A stretch of DNA of 18,207 bases from Thermoplasmata archaeon (lineage in GTDB: Archaea > Thermoplasmatota > Thermoplasmata > Halarchaeoplasmatales > Halarchaeoplasmataceae): contig JAFDUB010000025.1 of NCBI GenBank assembly GCA_019594025.1, positions 1 through 18,207 of the forward strand, read 5' to 3'. A program made the position numbers and the translations under genes. Shown piece after piece: positions 1-8,107 of this stretch. Position 1 is the stretch's first letter. Each line of letters opens with the position of its first letter. The notes under the pieces are model-generated. The model was not told the DNA's origin, made no database searches, and worked only from the letters and a program-made list of their open reading frames with translations.

Positions 1-1
1 A

Positions 2-169
2 AATCACGGTCTGCCGACCGAGGTTAGCCGTATCGGTTACTTCGTTGCCACCGAGGAGTACAACCTTGCATACGACCATGACCCGGGAAACTTTGCATTT
101 GCACCAGGCGAAGGATACTGGGTATACAACGATGTGGACTATACTGTGGACTGGATAGTTGAATACTAA
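2..169 (+). CDS. C-terminal tail of a secreted protein carrying the GWN-type C-terminal domain (5' partial)
   Basis: Reading from base 2 gives 55 codons ending in TAA at 167-169. The peptide runs from NHGLPTEVSRIGYF to the terminus DWIVEY. It matches the last 55 residues of the propeller protein at 12084-14126 almost residue for residue, including EEYNLAYDHDPGNF, PGEGYWVYND and YTVDWIVEY. It is therefore the second half of the C-terminal domain shared by all the secreted proteins here; the rest of the gene lies outside the window. What the missing N-terminal part does cannot be told. The last 34 bases are identical to the end of the 12084-14126 gene, which suggests recent duplication or gene conversion. 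A T-rich stretch follows the stop. Confidence 0.85.
   Translation, partial: NHGLPTEVSRIGYFVATEEYNLAYDHDPGNFAFAPGEGYWVYNDVDYTVDWIVEY
136..169 (+). repeat. 34-bp exact repeat, copy 1 (3' end of the C-terminal domain)
   Basis: These 34 bases, from GGACTATACTG to the TAA stop, are identical to 14093-14126. The flanking domain sequence is also highly similar. This is a coding repeat between paralogous gene ends and a possible site of gene conversion. Confidence 0.85.
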
Positions 170-170
170 C

Positions 171-186
171 CTCCTTTTTCTTATTT
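171..186 (+). terminator. T-rich transcription stop after the partial gene
   Basis: CTCCTTTTTCTTATTT follows the stop codon directly, with no clear hairpin. Oligo-T without a stem is the usual form of archaeal termination signals. Inferred from composition only. Confidence 0.4.
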
Positions 187-203
187 CCAGCAAAGGCCCG
201 TTG

Positions 204-229
204 GGCACAATTGGTAAAAAAGCTTATAT
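204..229 (+). promoter_or_regulatory. Promoter with conserved upstream element, ahead of the 271-6129 gene
   Basis: The stretch begins GGCACAATTGG, continues through an A-rich run (a plausible BRE) and ends in the TATA-like CTTATAT at 223-229. The ATG at 271 lies 41 bases further on, giving a short leader if transcription starts about 25 bases after the TATA box. The same 26-base layout occurs at 8035-8060 with 21 of 26 positions identical. Conservation continues beyond what TATA and BRE need (GGCACAAT), so this may be a regulator site. AATTGG also recurs downstream at 235-240. Confidence 0.65.
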
Positions 230-270
230 CACTCAATTGGACTATGATACTACATCAATGGTGAAATCAC

Positions 271-3200
271 ATGAAAAAATTAAGTCTTTGTGTTACCGGC
301 TTGTTAATACTGTCTATAATAATGGTTGCACCCCCCCTTGAAGAAAATAGTGTTAACCATTTGGAAAGTGAGATTTCGAACGATCTTTCAGCATCAATTC
401 AATCCCAGAGGCACGACATCCGGAGCCTTTTTGATAGGGATAACTTGGACGACGATTACCCCTACGACATGCAGACCATCAAAAACATGACTTTAGAACA
501 GTTGAACTGGACCAATGCGGATATAGATGGAAACGGTATGAAAGATTGGAATATAACCTATGAGGATCCCGAGACTGGGGAGGAAAAATCGGTGCGGGCG
601 ATCGAAGGTTTCTTCGGGGGTGAAGATATGTACGGCGGCAACCCATATTCAATGTACACTAAACAGCAGATTCAGGAGGGGAATCTTACCGATCCACAGA
701 CAATTAGTTTAGTGCACGGCGGTATCTTAGCACTGCCCCATAATCATTCTTCGGCGGCCGGAAACGGTAACGGAATTTTCCTCAACACACATGGTTTACC
801 GTCACTTGAGGATATGTTTTTCCAGTCTATAGTGGTCTCCCTATCGAATGAGTTTGAGATGCCGGTTTTTTTAATGGGAGAACACAAACAAAATTGGGAA
901 TCATTTGATTATCATAATCAGGATATGATAACTTTTCCATCCCTGTTACCTCCGTTGATGCAAGATAATTCAAGCGCGGAGTTGTTGAAGATGTTCTTCC
1001 CATATGCTTTACTAAAGGGTAACCTTCTGGGACACACGGTTTTCGAGCGGCTGTGTCATGAGTATGGTATGAACCTAGATGAAGGAATATTCAGCGAAGG
1101 GGCCTCCAAGCAGGGATTTGTTAGATGGCATGCAGCCATGTTGGACGATAGGATCAAAGTAGCACAATGTGATCTTATACATATACAGGATATGTTGAAC
1201 GCCACTCAACGGTACTACATAGACTGGGGCCGACCACCGATAAAAGACCATACTACCTGGGCGAATTACTCGGCTCAAATCTCCTCTTTGATGACCGCGA
1301 TAGGGGATACACTCGTCACCGGACTTGCGGATTCCTCCGGAGCCACTCAAACACTTTACGAGGTATGGGACATTCATCATCAGGCACATCTGCTGGAAGG
1401 CACTCCGTTCATAAGTATGTCTGGTACCGCTGGAACCGGAGGGTATGAGGACGACGAATGGGTAACCGATCATGACGGAACTTATTTCCCCATCGGAGCG
1501 GAGACCAACTTTATAGATTGGCTGGATACGTTCGACGTTGAATGGAGATATGGTAGAGACAGGGCCATGCTTGGTTCCGCCGGTGATCACCCCATCGATC
1601 TAACAAGGAATCGTATGATCAACAGCTGGTTAAACGGGATAGATTATCTGAGGAATGACGACCTATCCCACTGGCCCAAGGTTGAAGAAGTCCATACTCA
1701 AACAGAGAGCTACAATTCTACCCATGACTGGTTCAATGTAACCGCTCATCTGATGCATCCTCAGGAGAATATGACAGTTGAGCTGTGGTATGCGGGGAAC
1801 AGTGATAGGAGATGGAACGATCCGGAACACTGTGTAAAGGAGGGTCAATATCCATGGACACCTCACGAGATGATGGAGCTCGACTCGACCACTTATGAGA
1901 CCTCTATCCTAGTGAGGAATGACCTCATGTACGGTTATTATGTAGAAGCTTTGGCTCCCGGTATCAGCATGTATCTGGTGGGCAATCTATTTAACTCTAC
2001 CCGACACGATGCTTCTCCTATCAGGTTATTAAATGAATATCCACCAGAGGTGAACGGAGTAACTGATTTGTACGTCGAACAGCACGAGCTAACTCCCAAC
2101 TACCCCCAAGTTGGTGAGCAAGTCAACCTAACGGTGGACGTGGTCGCAGATAGACCCATGATACATTTCGAAGATGCTTTCACCACTCACCCACCTATTC
2201 ATAACATAGATGTGGAATTCTCGGTCAATGGAGTAGTAAAGGAGACCAAAACCATCAGCTTGGTGGATATGGCACAAGTCTCTTTTAGCTGGCTCGTCAA
2301 TGAGACGGGGACTCATGAGTTGAGTGTATTCGTCGACTCCTCAAACGTTTTACCTGAGTACGATGAGGATAACAATATCTATACTTTGGAAGTGGAGGTC
2401 TATAAAGGTATATTCCTAGACTCACCCTATGATGATGTTTATGATTACCATCATAAAGCACAAATGCACACCCACACCACCAATTCCGATGGTGATTTAG
2501 ATCCTTCGGAACTCATGAACATGTACGAAGATTTGGGATATGTGGCAGTCGCTATAACCGACCATGACTGTATCTGGTGGGACCCATGTTTGGAGGATCC
2601 CGGCGGTCATAATATAATACATATACCCGGTATAGAGTACTCCAACGGTCATCATATGGCAACGGTAGGTATAGAGACTATCCGCAGAAGAGCGCAAAAT
2701 GAAAGACAGTTACAGATAGATCAAGCAAATAAGGAAGGAGGTCTCTCCTATTATGCACATCCTGATCGGTACGATAAAGAATACTCTCGAGAATATTATG
2801 AACATACCGAAGGTTACAGCGGTATGGAGATCATAAATAGAGGTTCTATCGAAAGAGAAAGCGATGTTGATTTTGTCCTTAGCGAACTCGGAAGAGAGAT
2901 CACACTTACATCTGTCGATGACTTCCACGGAGGAACCCCTAACAGGGGATTCATATCTATATTGTCAGATAAACCGGCAGAAAATTTGTCCTATGAGGAT
3001 GTGATGAACTATCTTCATGAAGGACGGTTCTATGCTAGAGGACACCGGGACGCCGAAGACCCTCCACGATTAGATATCTGGACCGAAGGAGATATCATCT
3101 ACGTAGAAAGCGACAAAGTGGTAGATATAGAGTTCACAACGACAAACTATAACTACTATAAAGAGGGCGAGAATTATGCAAAGATAGTTACCGATACTAC

Positions 3201-6129
3201 GGAAGCAAATTACACCGCTCAATTCGGTGACGGATATGTTCGTATAAAAGCTACCCACGAAGGAGAAAGGGATTCTTATGCATTCAGTAATCCGATCTAT
3301 GTTCGTTTACAAAGTGAACGGAGTAATATAGTTATTGAGCCGGCAGAGGAAACTGTTACCGCAGGAGATGATACAGTTTTCCAGGCTACTGCTTACGATG
3401 AAGCCGGTGTAAAGATAGAAGATGTGACAGTGGAAACAGAATGGTCGATCGATGCCGGAGGGGGAGGCAGCTGGAGTGAGAACGTATATACCTCCGAATT
3501 CGCCGGTGAATGGACGGTAACCGGTACGTACACACATGAAGGGGAAAATATGACGGGTACCGCTGCACTGACAGTAGAACCCTCTGATCCTGCCCATATC
3601 GAAATCCTACCGGCCGAAGAATTAATCATCGCAGGCGACAGGTTAAGGTACACCACTGTAGCCTACGACGAGTTCGGTAATGAAATCGGCGTTGTAACCG
3701 ATGAAACGGCATGGTCGATCGATGAAGGAGCTGGAGGTACTTGGGAGGATAACGTATATACCTCCGAATTTACAGGTACCTGGTACGTAACGGGTAACTA
3801 TGGAGAGCTGAGCGATACGGCAACGCTGATGGTAGAAGAAACGGACCCGGTTTACATCGAGATACTTCCGAATAATGCCGTAGTCACGGCCGGAACCTCA
3901 AGGACGTACACTGCTGTAGCTTATGACGAAGGCGGTAATATGTTCAACGTTACCGCAGAGGTTTCTTGGTCGATCGATGCAGGAGCAGGAGGTACTTGGG
4001 AGGATAACGTGTACATCTCTGAGAATGCAGGCACATGGATAGTGACCGGTACTTACGGGGTACTTACCGATACGGCAACGCTGATCGTAGAAGAAGCGGA
4101 TCCGGCCTATGTGGCGATCATACCTGACTCGAACCAGACTATCACCGCTGGTGAAACGGTAGATTTCTCAGCCGCAGCGTTCGACGAATACGGTAATCTG
4201 ATAACCGATGAAGATACCGCCTTTGAATGGTATAATACCGACGAAACAGGTCTGTTTGACCGGACGAATTCTGGAGTATATGATGTAACCGCTACTTATA
4301 ATGAAGTTTCTTCCGAGCTAGTCACGGTAACGGTAATTGCCGGAGAAATAGATTATATCGAAATCCTACCTGCGGAAGAGAATGTAATTGCCGGTGATAG
4401 ATTGACCTACTACTCCGTAGCCTACGATGAGTTCGGCAACAGAGTTGAAGATGTGACCGAATATACCGATTGGTCCATCGATGAAGGAGCTGGAGGTACT
4501 TGGGAGGATAACGTTTATACATCCGAATTTACCGGCACATGGACGGTAACAGGTACTTATGGCGAGCTGACGGAAACTGCGGTACTAGCGGTGGAGGAAA
4601 TATCTCCCATATATATCACTCTGTCTCCGGAGGAGTCTATCGTCACCGCGGGTGACTCACAGAAGTACTATGCCGAGGCCTTTGATGAAGATGGTAACAG
4701 CTTCAATATCACCGCAGAAACCGATTGGTCAATCGAAGCGGAAGCAGGCGGTAGTTGGGAAGATAACGTATATACGCCTGAAGTTGTAGGCACCTGGACG
4801 GTGACAGGCACCTATGAGTATGGTGGAGAAGTGTTTACCGACGACACCGCACTGAGCGTTGAACCCGCCGATGTTTATGCCGTTTATATACACCCTTCCG
4901 ATGATGTAACGATCTATGCCGGACAGGTGGGGATTTTCACCGTTGAGGCCTATGACCCGTATGGCAATCTAATTGACAACGATGCAAGAAATTTCACCTG
5001 GCAGAACGTAGATGAGATCGGGGCGTTCTATCACAGGACCGCAGGGGTTTACCCGGTAACCGCCACTTTAGACGGTGTTACTTCGGAAGTAACCAATGTG
5101 ACATTACTTCCCGGAGATCCATATTACATCGAAATTCACCCTTATACGAACCAAACGATTACCGCAGGAGAGACCATAAACTTCTCGGCTGCGGTTTATG
5201 ATGAGTACGACAACATGATAACCGACGAAGCAGCTAACTTTACATGGGAGAACGTGACGGACGGAGTATTCAACCAGGTGATAGCTGGGGATTATCAGGT
5301 CACTGCTAGCTACGATGGTATCGTTTCAGATTCAACTACGGTGACCGTAGAACCTGCTGATGTATCCTCCGTATCCATATTTCCCGACGAACCCGAGACG
5401 GTTCTACCGGGGGAAGACCTTGTGTTCACCGCTGGTGCTTATGACCCGTATGGTAACCTGATAACAAACACAGTAACTGATTTCATCTGGCAGAACGCCA
5501 CGGACGGAGTATTCAATCAGGAGATAGTAGGAGAATACCTGGTGACCGCCGCCTATGATGGAGTTACCTCTCCTGCAACCACCGTTACAGTGGTCGATGA
5601 ATTTGAGATCACCCTTCTAGCCGACAGCGAGGCGGATGGTTGGAACTTCGTGTCGTTTAACCTCGTACCGGTGGATACAACACTTTCAGAGATACTGAAT
5701 CATGAGGATAAAGGCATCGGTGGGAGCTACGACCGGGTTATGTACTACGACGCTTCTACAGACGAGTGGCTTAGTTACGTACCGGGCAGAGCGGACCACT
5801 TCAACAATTTAGAACAATGGGACCACACCATGGGAATTTGGATACGGATGGTCGAAGACGATACTTTGACTATCGAGGGTATCGCCCCCACAAGCACCGA
5901 CATCACTCTCTATCCCGGTTGGAACATGGTTGGGTACCCCTCCGAAACAAACAGGGTGGCATCTGACGCACTGCCGGAAGAGGTGACTAAAATCGGAGTG
6001 TTCAACAGATACGCACCTTACAACGTAGAGTACATCGATGACCTATCTACCGTCCTTTTAGTGACCGGTAGAGCTTACTGGGTATACAACGGTGAAGAGT
6101 ATTCCATAACATGGACAGTGGAATACTAA
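271..6129 (+). CDS. Giant secreted multidomain protein: PhoPQ-like alpha/beta hydrolase, CARDB, PHP phosphoesterase, nine Ig-like repeats, GWN C-terminal domain
   Basis: 1952 residues. ATG 271 follows GGTGA (260-264) at a good distance and opens a signal peptide or N-terminal anchor (MKKLSLCVTGLLILS). Residues ~60-590 resemble PhoPQ-activated pathogenicity-related alpha/beta hydrolases: G-A-S-K-Q-G at 277-282 gives Ser279 as likely nucleophile, and GDH at 438-440 offers a possible catalytic His. Residues ~591-711 look like a CARDB domain (PEYDEDNN). Residues ~728-980 form a PHP domain with HTHT 733-736, ITDHD 762-766, GIEYS 787-791, His830 and DDFH 883-886, a complete-looking metal site. Nine Ig-like repeats (~1018-1776) follow, then the GWN domain (~1780-1952). 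Sequons are frequent. The likely role is a cell-surface hydrolase/phosphoesterase held on a long stalk. Substrates are unknown, and the hydrolase assignment is less sure than PHP. Confidence 0.88.
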   Translation: MKKLSLCVTGLLILSIIMVAPPLEENSVNHLESEISNDLSASIQSQRHDIRSLFDRDNLDDDYPYDMQTIKNMTLEQLNWTNADIDGNGMKDWNITYEDPETGEEKSVRAIEGFFGGEDMYGGNPYSMYTKQQIQEGNLTDPQTISLVHGGILALPHNHSSAAGNGNGIFLNTHGLPSLEDMFFQSIVVSLSNEFEMPVFLMGEHKQNWESFDYHNQDMITFPSLLPPLMQDNSSAELLKMFFPYALLKGNLLGHTVFERLCHEYGMNLDEGIFSEGASKQGFVRWHAAMLDDRIKVAQCDLIHIQDMLNATQRYYIDWGRPPIKDHTTWANYSAQISSLMTAIGDTLVTGLADSSGATQTLYEVWDIHHQAHLLEGTPFISMSGTAGTGGYEDDEWVTDHDGTYFPIGAETNFIDWLDTFDVEWRYGRDRAMLGSAGDHPIDLTRNRMINSWLNGIDYLRNDDLSHWPKVEEVHTQTESYNSTHDWFNVTAHLMHPQENMTVELWYAGNSDRRWNDPEHCVKEGQYPWTPHEMMELDSTTYETSILVRNDLMYGYYVEALAPGISMYLVGNLFNSTRHDASPIRLLNEYPPEVNGVTDLYVEQHELTPNYPQVGEQVNLTVDVVADRPMIHFEDAFTTHPPIHNIDVEFSVNGVVKETKTISLVDMAQVSFSWLVNETGTHELSVFVDSSNVLPEYDEDNNIYTLEVEVYKGIFLDSPYDDVYDYHHKAQMHTHTTNSDGDLDPSELMNMYEDLGYVAVAITDHDCIWWDPCLEDPGGHNIIHIPGIEYSNGHHMATVGIETIRRRAQNERQLQIDQANKEGGLSYYAHPDRYDKEYSREYYEHTEGYSGMEIINRGSIERESDVDFVLSELGREITLTSVDDFHGGTPNRGFISILSDKPAENLSYEDVMNYLHEGRFYARGHRDAEDPPRLDIWTEGDIIYVESDKVVDIEFTTTNYNYYKEGENYAKIVTDTTEANYTAQFGDGYVRIKATHEGERDSYAFSNPIYVRLQSERSNIVIEPAEETVTAGDDTVFQATAYDEAGVKIEDVTVETEWSIDAGGGGSWSENVYTSEFAGEWTVTGTYTHEGENMTGTAALTVEPSDPAHIEILPAEELIIAGDRLRYTTVAYDEFGNEIGVVTDETAWSIDEGAGGTWEDNVYTSEFTGTWYVTGNYGELSDTATLMVEETDPVYIEILPNNAVVTAGTSRTYTAVAYDEGGNMFNVTAEVSWSIDAGAGGTWEDNVYISENAGTWIVTGTYGVLTDTATLIVEEADPAYVAIIPDSNQTITAGETVDFSAAAFDEYGNLITDEDTAFEWYNTDETGLFDRTNSGVYDVTATYNEVSSELVTVTVIAGEIDYIEILPAEENVIAGDRLTYYSVAYDEFGNRVEDVTEYTDWSIDEGAGGTWEDNVYTSEFTGTWTVTGTYGELTETAVLAVEEISPIYITLSPEESIVTAGDSQKYYAEAFDEDGNSFNITAETDWSIEAEAGGSWEDNVYTPEVVGTWTVTGTYEYGGEVFTDDTALSVEPADVYAVYIHPSDDVTIYAGQVGIFTVEAYDPYGNLIDNDARNFTWQNVDEIGAFYHRTAGVYPVTATLDGVTSEVTNVTLLPGDPYYIEIHPYTNQTITAGETINFSAAVYDEYDNMITDEAANFTWENVTDGVFNQVIAGDYQVTASYDGIVSDSTTVTVEPADVSSVSIFPDEPETVLPGEDLVFTAGAYDPYGNLITNTVTDFIWQNATDGVFNQEIVGEYLVTAAYDGVTSPATTVTVVDEFEITLLADSEADGWNFVSFNLVPVDTTLSEILNHEDKGIGGSYDRVMYYDASTDEWLSYVPGRADHFNNLEQWDHTMGIWIRMVEDDTLTIEGIAPTSTDITLYPGWNMVGYPSETNRVASDALPEEVTKIGVFNRYAPYNVEYIDDLSTVLLVTGRAYWVYNGEEYSITWTVEY
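3319..5603 (+). repeat. Nine tandem Ig-like repeats within the 271-6129 protein
   Basis: Nine units of about 80-90 codons each begin with a pattern like Y-I-E-I-x-P and contain A-G-[DE] and A-[YF]-D-E-x-G-N. Units 1, 2, 3, 5 and 6 carry WSI-[DE]-x-G-A-G-G-[TS]-W-E-D-N-V-Y (type A). Units 4, 7, 8 and 9 carry W-x-N-x-x-[DE]-x-G-x-F and GVTS-like ends (type B). At DNA level, 3718-3755 and 4477-4514 are identical over 38 bases, and a 23-base part recurs near 3988-4010. These are bacterial-Ig-like surface stalk modules that expanded by duplication. Confidence 0.85.
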
Positions 6130-6135
6130 AACCCA

Positions 6136-6151
6136 TTTCTTTTTATATTTT
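6136..6151 (+). terminator. T-rich transcription stop after the 271-6129 gene
   Basis: TTTCTTTTTATATTTT lies a few bases after the stop at 6129, in the 113-bp gap between two convergent genes. This is an oligo-T signal of archaeal type without a stem. Confidence 0.45.
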
Positions 6152-6209
6152 AAAAAAATTGAATGGCTGAAAAACATGTTATTTTAATAGGATTACAGTA
6201 GTTAGTAAA

Positions 6210-6232
6210 CTATATAAAATATAGAAAAAAGG
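6210..6232 (-). terminator. Probable T-tract terminator of the minus-strand gene 6243-7928
   Basis: On the minus strand the stop codon is followed by CCCTTCCC, then TTTTTT (6230-6225), then more AT-rich sequence. A perfect 6-bp inverted repeat, CTATAT/ATATAG with an AAA loop, sits at 6210-6224 just beyond the T-tract. The order T-tract then stem is not that of a bacterial intrinsic terminator, so the T-tract is the more likely signal. Confidence 0.35.
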
Positions 6233-6242
6233 GAAGGGTTTT

Positions 6243-7928
6243 TTAGAACTCGATGGTCCATTCGACGTCGTAGTCCGCACCGTTGTATATCCAGTAGCCG
6301 TTGCCAAGTTCGAATATAAAGTCCTGCGGCTCGTAGTCGTAAGCCACGTTGTACTCCTCGGCCGCATCGAAGTAACCGATCCTCGTTACTTCGGCAGGCA
6401 AGTCATTGTTTCCTGCGGTTGAGCAGGGATAGCTTACCATGTTCCACCCCGGGTTCAGGATTATCTCCCTCTCAGGCAGGGCCACGCCTTCAACGGTAAG
6501 AGTTTCTTCCTGGTTCATCATGATCCAGAAGCCCATGGTATATTCCATGTCCGTCAGGGTATTGAAATGATCTGCCCTTCCTGGAACATAGGTCTTCCAC
6601 TGGTCCTCCGAGGCATTGTAGTACATCAGTCGATCGTAGCTTCCCGAGATACCGTAAGTGGGGTGTTCAAGAATATCTTCCAGGGATACATTCAGTATGG
6701 ACGTATCGAGCATGGTGGAAACGAAGTTCCATCCCGCGTTAAGTGCGATGTCTTGTGTCTCTGTCAGGACTGTTAGTGTAGTAGCCGCGTGTATATCAGG
6801 AGAAGCAACGACGTATGCTACAATTCCAGAGGTGGACAGGTCATAATTGGTCGGTGTGTTGTCCTTTACCAAAGGCACCATAATATCAAGTTCGAACCAT
6901 CCGTTTCCGTCCGTTGTAACCGTCCATTCTCCCTCACCCATGATCAGATCGTCTATGAACACGTTCAGCTCCGAATTCGGGTGGTTGGGGAAGGTACCGG
7001 AAATTGTAACGTACTCGCAAACCTTTGCTTCTTCGGGTTCCACTGAAAGAATCGTGTCTATCGGGTTGAGCTGGTATCCGTCCAATTGCCTAAACCAGTC
7101 CAGGGTATCGCCGTCGTCCATCTCCATGTATGCGTCCTCTTGAACAGCGTAATCTACATCAGATGCGTACCACTGATCAACGTATCCTGTTGAATCTTCG
7201 GATTCGCCGTGATTGTCTATGTAGAAGGTGGAAAAAGTACCGGCCGGTGTGCTTATATCGACCATCTCTGAGGCGAGGTTGTTGACCTGATCGAATTCCT
7301 CTTCGCCGTAGAAATAGTCTTCGTCATCTCCTATCATCCCCGCATCGTAGGCATAGTAACCGTCCATTATCGTGGTAGTGTTACCCCAAAATTCGTTACC
7401 CGGTTCGAGTGGGAAATCATAATCTTCCACGAGAGGTCTATAGGTACGTGTGAAATCTAACCATACATCGACACCGATAAATCCCCCGGCAATACCGTAG
7501 AAATACCGTTCCTGCCTATCCTCGACGACCCCTAGATCGCTCACCCTTCGGACCAGGTATCCGTCGATTGTTCCGCCGTTTACATTCAAACTATATCCCT
7601 CGAATTCACCTTCACCATCGACGATCTCTCCTTCCAAGGTGAGGTTGTAGCACATGTGCACACTTCCCTCGTACTCCACGAACTCTATTGCCGATACCGT
7701 GTAGGTGAATTCCTCTTCAAGGTAAAGCCAGTCATCTGTCGAATTGTACCATAGATCCTGCTGGTAGCTCCAGTAACTACCGATGGCCCATGTAGGTACG
7801 TCTGCATAGTCTTGCATAGGCTCGTTCTCCTCCGTCTCTATTCGATTGAACACGGTACCATATACCGTCCCTCCGAGTAGAAACATCACTAGCACGCCGC
7901 ATAATATCTTAACGATACTTTTTTTCAT
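6243..7928 (-). CDS. Secreted protein of unknown function with Ig-like and GWN C-terminal domains
   Basis: 561 residues from ATG 7928. This start was chosen over the one at 7967 because it opens directly into a signal peptide (MKKSIVKILCGVLVMFLLGG, possible cleavage after VYG) and has GGAG at 7940-7943 upstream. Residues ~40-285 form an acidic, aromatic-rich beta domain (WAIGSYWSYQQ..., ...TPAGTFSTFYI..., ...DQWYASDVDYAVQ). Its layout recalls archaeal secreted proteins with a G-x-x-W-x-Y start and a TPAGTF motif, but no enzymatic motif was seen and no function is assigned. Residues ~287-392 look Ig-like (ILSVEPEEAKVCEYVTISGTF). Residues ~395-561 are the shared C-terminal domain ending WTIEF, the most divergent copy here. 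It runs opposite to its neighbours, with its own promoter. Confidence 0.85.
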   Translation of the reverse strand: MKKSIVKILCGVLVMFLLGGTVYGTVFNRIETEENEPMQDYADVPTWAIGSYWSYQQDLWYNSTDDWLYLEEEFTYTVSAIEFVEYEGSVHMCYNLTLEGEIVDGEGEFEGYSLNVNGGTIDGYLVRRVSDLGVVEDRQERYFYGIAGGFIGVDVWLDFTRTYRPLVEDYDFPLEPGNEFWGNTTTIMDGYYAYDAGMIGDDEDYFYGEEEFDQVNNLASEMVDISTPAGTFSTFYIDNHGESEDSTGYVDQWYASDVDYAVQEDAYMEMDDGDTLDWFRQLDGYQLNPIDTILSVEPEEAKVCEYVTISGTFPNHPNSELNVFIDDLIMGEGEWTVTTDGNGWFELDIMVPLVKDNTPTNYDLSTSGIVAYVVASPDIHAATTLTVLTETQDIALNAGWNFVSTMLDTSILNVSLEDILEHPTYGISGSYDRLMYYNASEDQWKTYVPGRADHFNTLTDMEYTMGFWIMMNQEETLTVEGVALPEREIILNPGWNMVSYPCSTAGNNDLPAEVTRIGYFDAAEEYNVAYDYEPQDFIFELGNGYWIYNGADYDVEWTIEF

Positions 7929-7967
7929 TTCTCTCTCAACTCCTTTAATATATGTAATTCTATTCAT

Positions 7968-7980
7968 GGTATATATCTTT
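7968..7980 (-). promoter_or_regulatory. TATA-box promoter of the minus-strand gene
   Basis: On the minus strand AAAGATATATACC (7980-7968) lies about 40 bases before ATG 7928. Transcription starting some 25 bases downstream would give a leader of about 20 bases holding the GGAG at 7943-7940. The gap to the divergent 8108 gene contains both promoters. Confidence 0.5.
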
Positions 7981-8034
7981 TGTCATTATTTATTTTATAT
8001 TCTGAATAATACTAATTACGTAAATGCCGTTAAA

Positions 8035-8060
8035 GGCACAATCGGCGAAAATCCTTATAT
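8035..8060 (+). promoter_or_regulatory. Promoter with conserved upstream element, ahead of the 8108-11998 gene
   Basis: GGCACAATCGG, an A-rich run and CTTATAT (8054-8060) match 204-229 at 21 of 26 positions with no gap. The TATA part is about 48 bases before ATG 8108. The five differing positions are single substitutions, three of them within GGCACAAT-x-GG-x-x. This is likely the same promoter class and possibly the same regulator as the 271-6129 gene. Confidence 0.65.
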
Positions 8061-8107
8061 ACCGACTCACAGATTAGATTTAATAACCATACTCCACGGT
8101 GGAAATG

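Noticed and set aside
271..340. Lipobox/lipoprotein signal in the secreted proteins
   Set aside because: The cysteines lie at the start of the hydrophobic segments or two residues after a possible cleavage site, not at the +1 position after a lipobox.
1075..1590. Minus-strand open frame of 171 codons inside the 271 gene
   Set aside because: It lies wholly antisense to the conserved hydrolase region and has no RBS, promoter or recognisable motif.
6210..6224. Perfect inverted repeat CTATAT-AAA-ATATAG as an intrinsic terminator
   Set aside because: It is short and all A/T except at the ends, and its order relative to the T-tract is wrong for either strand.
7926..7967. Upstream ATG at 7967 as start of the minus-strand gene
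   Set aside because: It would place 13 charged residues before the signal peptide and lies too near the TATA region; ATG 7928 has a GGAG upstream and starts directly with the signal peptide.
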